Below are positions 59,068 to 64,000 of a stretch of 64,000 nt of DNA, piece by piece. The position numbers were made by a program, and so were the translations under genes. Source of the DNA: Ischnura elegans. Lineage: Eukaryota > Arthropoda > Insecta > Odonata > Coenagrionidae. Location: positions 88,460,566 through 88,524,565 of the forward strand of contig NC_060251.1 of assembly GCF_921293095.1 (NCBI RefSeq), read 5' to 3'. Every line of letters starts with the position of its first letter. Position 1 is the first letter of the stretch. The notes under the pieces are model-generated. The model was given only the letters and a program-made list of their open reading frames with translations. It had not been told where the DNA came from and did not search any database.

Positions 59068-60359
59068 TGGATGCTTTACCGAAAAGCACTTCTTTTGCAC
59101 CACTTTAAGGGTTTGTGTGCTACCTTCTTTGTGTTCAACATCTGTGAACCATCAACTAGAGTTCTTCTTTCCCTTGCAGTTATGTGCACCAAGGGAAGGC
59201 TCTGTGCCATATAATGGGAGTTTGAGGAAGTGCCTTACTACGGAAGTGTAAGCGTCAAATATGCATGTGGCCAGGGAAAAGAAAACCATCGGGAAGAATA
59301 GTGAGAAATGAGTCCTAAAGGATAGAGGACCCAATGTATTGGGCCGCATTATAAAGCAATCAGCTGTCTGTAACCGCAGCTCATGAGAACTTAAGATGCC
59401 ATTTAGGTAAAACTCAGATGTATGATTTAAATATTTACTTTACAAATTACAAATCTATATGGCTAGGAGAAATATCTCATGTGCTCTATAACTGCAGTAG
59501 ATCACTAAAAATGTTTAAAACCATTTTTCTCAGAGCATTTTTGAAATGAAAACATAACATACTTCCCCGCTGGCAGTTAATTTTTTATTGTGTCTTAAAA
59601 GCACAAGATCCAGGATAGGGACAAGGGGGAGGGGCTAGGTGCAAAGCCTTGGGGGTAACCTCCCAGCAGAGATGGGTGTCTTAACAAAATTACCATTTTA
59701 TCTAGTGTAAATTGGATACGTAAGGGGAGGGCTATAGCCCCCGTAGCCCCTCTCTGGATCTACCAATGTGACTTGGCAGGGCTTGAAACACTACCTAGGT
59801 AATATTAATCTTTCTGTTACCTACCTCATTTTTGTTTTGCAGAGATGCCATACTGTCACTAGGTGTACTGTTTTGGGAGTACAGAGGGTTATTCCCTAAT
59901 TATTTGGTTCAATTGTAGATGTTTTATAGTGCATCTGCATCAATGCATCTACATCAAGAGTTACTCACTTTATCAAATTATATCTATGATCACGTCGATA
60001 AAAGCGGATTAAAATATCAGATTTTTTAATATAATTAGTCATAGTTATACTGATTGATTGCCTTGGCCGTATTGAAATCTATAGTCCAATTTAGTACATG
60101 GAGTGTTAATGTGAGTATTTGATGTTCGAGTTTCTTACTTGACTTCTTCTTTGAAGGATGGGCATTAATTTCTGGCCGTTATTTTGTTTGTCGCTGGCAA
60201 GACAATGGTCTCAATTTGTCAGGATTTATTTCATTACGTGGAAAACTAGACACCTTCATACCTTTCAATGCTTCGTCAATACTTCGCGTATGAACGGATA
60301 GTGAAATTTACCTTCCCGCTTAAGTTTTAAATGTTATCGATTTTCTGTTATTCCATGCG
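59068..60359. other. Intergenic DNA upstream of MICU1
   Basis: A G-rich segment at about 59600-59760 has GATCCAGGATAGGG on its left and CTCTCTGGATCTACC on its right. It may be another MITE, but no duplication was found. The rest is unrecognised. Confidence 0.35.
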
Positions 60360-60600
60360 CAGTAGCATAGCTGAACATGGCCGTTGGGCGTAACTAGGTG
60401 AAGGTGATCCGCGTTCGGTTTTGAAAGCTATTTTTTTTAAAGCTTTCACTCCGGTTGAAGTTACTTGAAGGTTTTGGTGTATTCAGCATTTACAGTATGT
60501 AATATTATACGCGTGCGATGTTATAGATGTTCTCGTTGACTTGTTAGTGGAGTTTTCTCTGGCGTTTAGTTTGTGCTACGTAGCTTCATAAGAAAACATC
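60360..60600 (+). promoter_or_regulatory. MICU1: MICU1 5' UTR and promoter region (approximate)
   Basis: This is the sequence directly upstream of the MICU1 start codon. TATTCAGCATTT near 60479 resembles an arthropod initiator (TCAGT-like), which would give a 5' UTR of about 120 bases. No TATA box is evident. The limits are a guess from position. Confidence 0.35.
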
Positions 60601-61126
60601 ATGTTTAGAAAAGATGTTATAAAGGCCCTGTTGTTTGCGAGACCGTTCGGTGTCTACTTAGCGAACAGCTTTAGAACTTATCCGTTGAAATATGGAGCTT
60701 ATAATGGGCAGAAGCAGACGCGAATGTTGGTTTACTCTGGTTTCTCATCAAATGGATCAAAACGGTTTTTTAAGAATTTTGGACATAAGCCGATTCCTCC
60801 CAGTAAAATGACTAAGATGTGGTATACTTTCATCGGCGCCTCTCTTGTCGGCCTTGTTATTGACTGGAAAGGGTAATGGTTTTAGAGGTTTCCTCTTGGA
60901 AAGAAAACATAAAATTGTTATACTAATGATCTCACATTTGTTATTGTTTTCTTCCCTCAGGATTTATCAATACCTGTTTCCTCCTGTGGAAGCCGACTCT
61001 CGAATACCTCATGAAATAGATGAGAGCGACCCGAAAGAAGATCATGATCATGAGGGGAAAGAAGTGGAAGAAGGCGGCAAAAGGAAAAAGAAGCCCAAAG
61101 AAAAAGTTGGATTCAGAGATAGGAAG
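60601..61126 (+). CDS. MICU1: MICU1, mitochondrial calcium uptake 1, exons 1-2 (partial)
   Basis: Exon 1 is 60601-60872 and exon 2 is 60961-61126, separated by an 88-bp phase-2 intron (GTAATG ... TTCCCTCAG). Exon 2 ends in phase 0 at a GTATTT donor. The 146 residues hold a basic, amphipathic mitochondrial leader (about 1-30), a hydrophobic segment (MWYTFIGASLVGLVIDW, 73-89) where MICU1 has its N-terminal membrane-contacting helix, an acidic stretch (109-128), and a Lys-rich block running into GFRDRKV (131-146 plus the next codon). KKKKR-GFRDRKV is the hallmark of MICU1; the polybasic part contacts the uniporter complex. MICU1 is an intermembrane-space EF-hand protein that, with MICU2-type partners, gates MCU-EMRE by calcium. 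The EF hands and C-terminal helix lie on later exons outside the window. The ATG has A at -3. I prefer MICU1 over MICU2/3 because of the FRDRKV match. Confidence 0.92.
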
Positions 61127-62454
61127 GTATTTCACCCTTTCCTACTCTGTTCATAGTCAATATACTTTTTAATGCCTTCTTAATTCTTAAAAATGTGTCA
61201 CTGCTGAAGTATAATGCTTTGTAAGCCGCTCATCACGATGTCAAGTGTAACCAAATGTAGTATATTATTTTCAGTGTTAAATATTTTACTCTTCAATGTA
61301 AAATCTTCATTCTGGAGTGAATTATCGTCCTGTGGATTGTTTAAAGACCAATTCTAGTGAATGAAAATGTTATCCTTCCTCTTATACCAACTTCAATTTG
61401 CTAGCTTGAACTCTTTGACTTTTGTGTAATGTAAATGGTAGTATTCTGTGTGGTCATACACCTTTATGATACCCTCCTATCGCATTGGAGAAATCCATCC
61501 CCGCTCAATTTTTCTATTCACAATAGAAACCAATGTTTTTGCTTGAAAATATTTTGACTACTAGTCATTCACTTAACCCCTGTATCTATGTTTTATTTTT
61601 AATATAATGAGAATTCATTAGGGCCACCTTAGTGAAGCATGATTTTGCTTTTGAAATTTGCTGTTCAAACCGTCATTGGTGAGTAAGATAAAGGCATGTT
61701 TTGATATTCAAATAAAGCAGATGGGAATAGCCGAAAGAAAATTTGTATGCACCCTCAATCCCTTGCCAGCATAAAATCAAGCAGACCAAAAATGAGGGCT
61801 GCAGAAAGATGTTATTGCCATAGCCTTGTAGCCAGGCACTTAGCTGGGAGAGGGGGGCTTCAAGCTGCCTCCCTGAAAGCTTACCCATTTGGCAACTGCC
61901 TGGGATGCATTCATTGAGGAAAGCACTAGCTAAGAGATGCCTATAATTTGATATAACAGGAGGTATAGTATGATAACACCTTGTAGTTTGATATAATGTT
62001 ACATTTCATTATGTGTGCCACAGAATCATGTTGAAGAAACAACTACATAATTCACTCTCATTTGCAACAGGACAAAACTTAGACCTTTAGGTTATTGATA
62101 AATACACAGAAAGATTTAGAACATGAAGCTGAGGAATGGAAGTCACTCAGAATGATGTCACCATTATCTTTGTGGCAAAGAAAAGATACAGACTAATCGG
62201 CCCTCCAGGCAGGTAGAATGAGTGCAGACATTTCCGTCAGTGAAAAACCAAGATGACCATAAATTTCAATGTCATGTAAATGAAATTAATAGATATGTAA
62301 TGAAATGCATTGTTTTTGATGCATGCAAATCTGCAAATAATTACCTGTACCGGCAACACACAAACTATCGTATCCTAGCCTTCCCGAGAGCTAATTCCTG
62401 GCTACTGACTTGGGGTATACCGGAGAAATAAGCCATTGTAAACAATTGAAATGT

Positions 62455-62545
62455 ACAAAAAAGGCTATTCGGGCTTCCAGCCGGGTGGTCTCCCTCCATT
62501 CTGCCGACGTTTCGGAACACGAGTCGGGTTCCGAAATAAATTGAA
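62455..62545 (-). mobile_element. Penelope-like terminal repeat in MICU1 intron
   Basis: On the minus strand: TCGGAACCCGACTCGTGTTC, CGAAACGTCGGCAGAATGGA, then CCACCCGGCTGGAAGCCCGA. The stem GGAACCCGA with TCGTGTTCC before CGAAACGTC matches the layout of the copies at 38100-38230 and 39520-39650. No coding part. Confidence 0.65.
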
Positions 62546-63032
62546 ATGTATTTTGCTAGTAGGAAATTTACATTTCTGCTTTTAGTCATTTCTTGTAATG
62601 CTAGGTTACCATTAAAGGCTTCATTTTAAATGTTTTCTTCGTGCCAATGTTCATTGTGTAGATAAATTCGTTTTGGCAATTTTTTTTCTCATTTCATGAT
62701 ATAATTTGTGAGACAGTGTATTTCTTCAAGCCTTTGCATCTATTACTTTGTTATTCATTGAACTGGTCATTACAACCCTACAGTCTTATTCCAATCTTAG
62801 CTAATTGTGGAGCTAAGCCCAATCGAGCTGGAGGTTACATGGAGTTAAAACTTTCCCCTGACCCTCTGAAATGTATTAGAGATGTGGTCGTAAGTGCACC
62901 CTGGCCCAAAAACCTTTTTCTGTCTTTGGCCTTGACTTGGGATATGCATTAGGCACTCTGTGCTGAGTTGGATAGCAAAACTAAAGGCCTTGTTTATGAT
63001 AAAACTTGACCACATGACTCGTTATGGGTGGG

Positions 63033-63737
63033 CAGTGGCGGCGCGTGCGTATATGCATGTTAGCAAGTGCACACCCAAAGATGAATAAATTATAAAAGAA
63101 AACTATTCCTTTGCAACGCGAAGGATAAAAGTACTGTCTGCATATGCAAGAAACATGAGCCTCCGAACGCTACAGCTATCTCCTTTTCGAATTCACCGCT
63201 CTACAAGTGTGCGATCCCGTGGCATCATGCCGGGCGCATTTTCGGTCTGTGCGATCACTTGAGGGAGCTCTGGCGGGATGAGGTAAGCGGGGGGGTATCT
63301 GCTGTTCAAAGGGGCGATGGGAGCAGACTCAAAACCATGCGAATGCGCACGCGCATGTTTTTGGTGACTGACTAGCAGGTAGTGTAGTGGTGTAGCCGCC
63401 ACCTACACTACCTGCGCCCAGGATCCTAGTCCGTCTACAGAGCCATCTGTATAGCCGTTTTCTACACTACTTCCTCATAGGGTGTAAGGAAAAGAGAATG
63501 AATTTCAACTACCGTCACTTGTAAAGGTGTGTTGAGAATAATTATTTTCATACATGCTAATATTATTTCTGTTCATGCAATTTTAAGGGTAGAGTGTACC
63601 AGTGATATGTTTTGCTTGCTATGTATTCTATTACGACGAAATATGACGCTCATGGATTAGGATTAACATAATATAATTAAATCATCCTACATCTGCTCTA
63701 ATGCACACCCTAGATAAATTACCACCAGCCGCCACTG
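63033..63737. mobile_element. hAT-like non-autonomous element, family M6, in MICU1 intron
   Basis: A 705-bp element with ends CAGTGGCGGC and GCCGCCACTG, an exact 10-bp inverted repeat, flanked by an exact 8-bp duplication TGGGTGGG (63025-63032 and 63738-63745). A perfect internal 13-bp palindrome, GCAGGTAGTGTAG (63375-63387) with its complement at 63403-63415, sits near the middle. Frames inside are short, and no transposase motif is seen. Confidence 0.92.
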
Positions 63738-64000
63738 TGGGTGGGGATAAACATTGAAATTTTGTCTACCTAGAAGTCGGCTAGTTCTCATTCAGCTGTG
63801 AGTGTAAGTTTATAGTGCTAGTATTCAAAGGGGTTGAAAGAAATCTATTATATCTCATATAATATTTTACAGCAGTGCAAATATAAAATATGTCTTCAAA
63901 GTATATCCTATGCCTAAACTTCTTCTATTATGTACTCGAAAACCATTTGGTATTCATTATTTAGTGAATTTGTTTTGCAGTGAACATTTCGATATCTCCA

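Larger units (their letters stand above)
61127..64000 (+). other. MICU1: MICU1 intron 2 (incomplete)
   Basis: It starts at the GTATTT donor after exon 2. I looked for the next conserved MICU1 segment (the MEYENRIR region) and do not see it, so the intron exceeds 2.87 kb. It contains a Penelope-like tail (62455-62545) and a hAT-like element (63033-63737). The rest is AT-rich with nothing recognised. Confidence 0.8.

Noticed and set aside
59600..59765. Another hAT-like MITE with GATCCAGGAT / CTGGATCT ends
   Set aside because: G-rich ends look right, but no 8-bp duplication could be matched, so the boundaries are unsupported.
1..64000. CRISPR array, operon or prokaryotic mobile element
   Set aside because: No short regularly spaced direct repeats, no dense coding strand and clear eukaryotic introns and transposons.

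Overview
The window is animal nuclear DNA, AT-rich and gene-poor. Split genes with GT/AG introns, a mariner relic, hAT-like MITEs, Penelope-like and LINE retroelements and tRNA-derived SINEs all point to an arthropod, most likely an insect; the species cannot be fixed from the sequence. There is no bacterial operon structure, CRISPR array or rRNA, and no tRNA gene that I can support.

Only two host genes are supportable. On the minus strand at 5613-5759 is the first coding exon of a PDZ protein of the PDLIM/Zasp (muscle Z-disc scaffold) type. It ends at a strong splice donor, so the gene continues leftward, with its next exon not recognised in the window. On the plus strand from 60601 are the first two coding exons of MICU1, the EF-hand gatekeeper of the mitochondrial calcium uniporter. 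The rest of that gene lies beyond position 64000. The two genes are transcribed away from each other, about 55 kb apart.

Layout: 1-5612, probable intron of the PDZ gene, with a mariner-derived fold-back element at 2041-2646. 5760-6290, GC-rich 5' flank of the PDZ gene, then a palindromic repeat at 6291-6602. 6.6-22.6 kb, mostly unrecognised intergenic DNA with a LINE tail, a dispersed repeat pair and a 1.4-kb inverted repeat at 18.05-19.47 kb. 22.67-27.16 kb, three blocks of diverged tandem duplication, two of them with a period near 495 bp, and a SINE with clean target-site duplications. 27.2-37.3 kb, essentially unrecognised. 37.29-39.65 kb, Penelope-like element remains with hammerhead-like terminal motifs and a perfect 43-bp palindrome. 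40.7-41.2 kb, a LINE tail beside a hAT-like MITE. 43.2-47.2 kb, a local repeat array running into GC-rich, strand-skewed DNA. 47.4-59.1 kb, a dense nest of transposons: hAT-like MITEs with 8-bp duplications, a SINE, LINE fragments, a decayed LINE with endonuclease and reverse transcriptase remnants, and a decayed PIF/Harbinger element. 60.4-64 kb, the MICU1 5' end, with a Penelope-like tail and a 705-bp hAT-like element in intron 2.

The two host genes have no evident shared pathway. What ties the window together is its transposon history. All assignments come from reading the sequence; no database search was possible.
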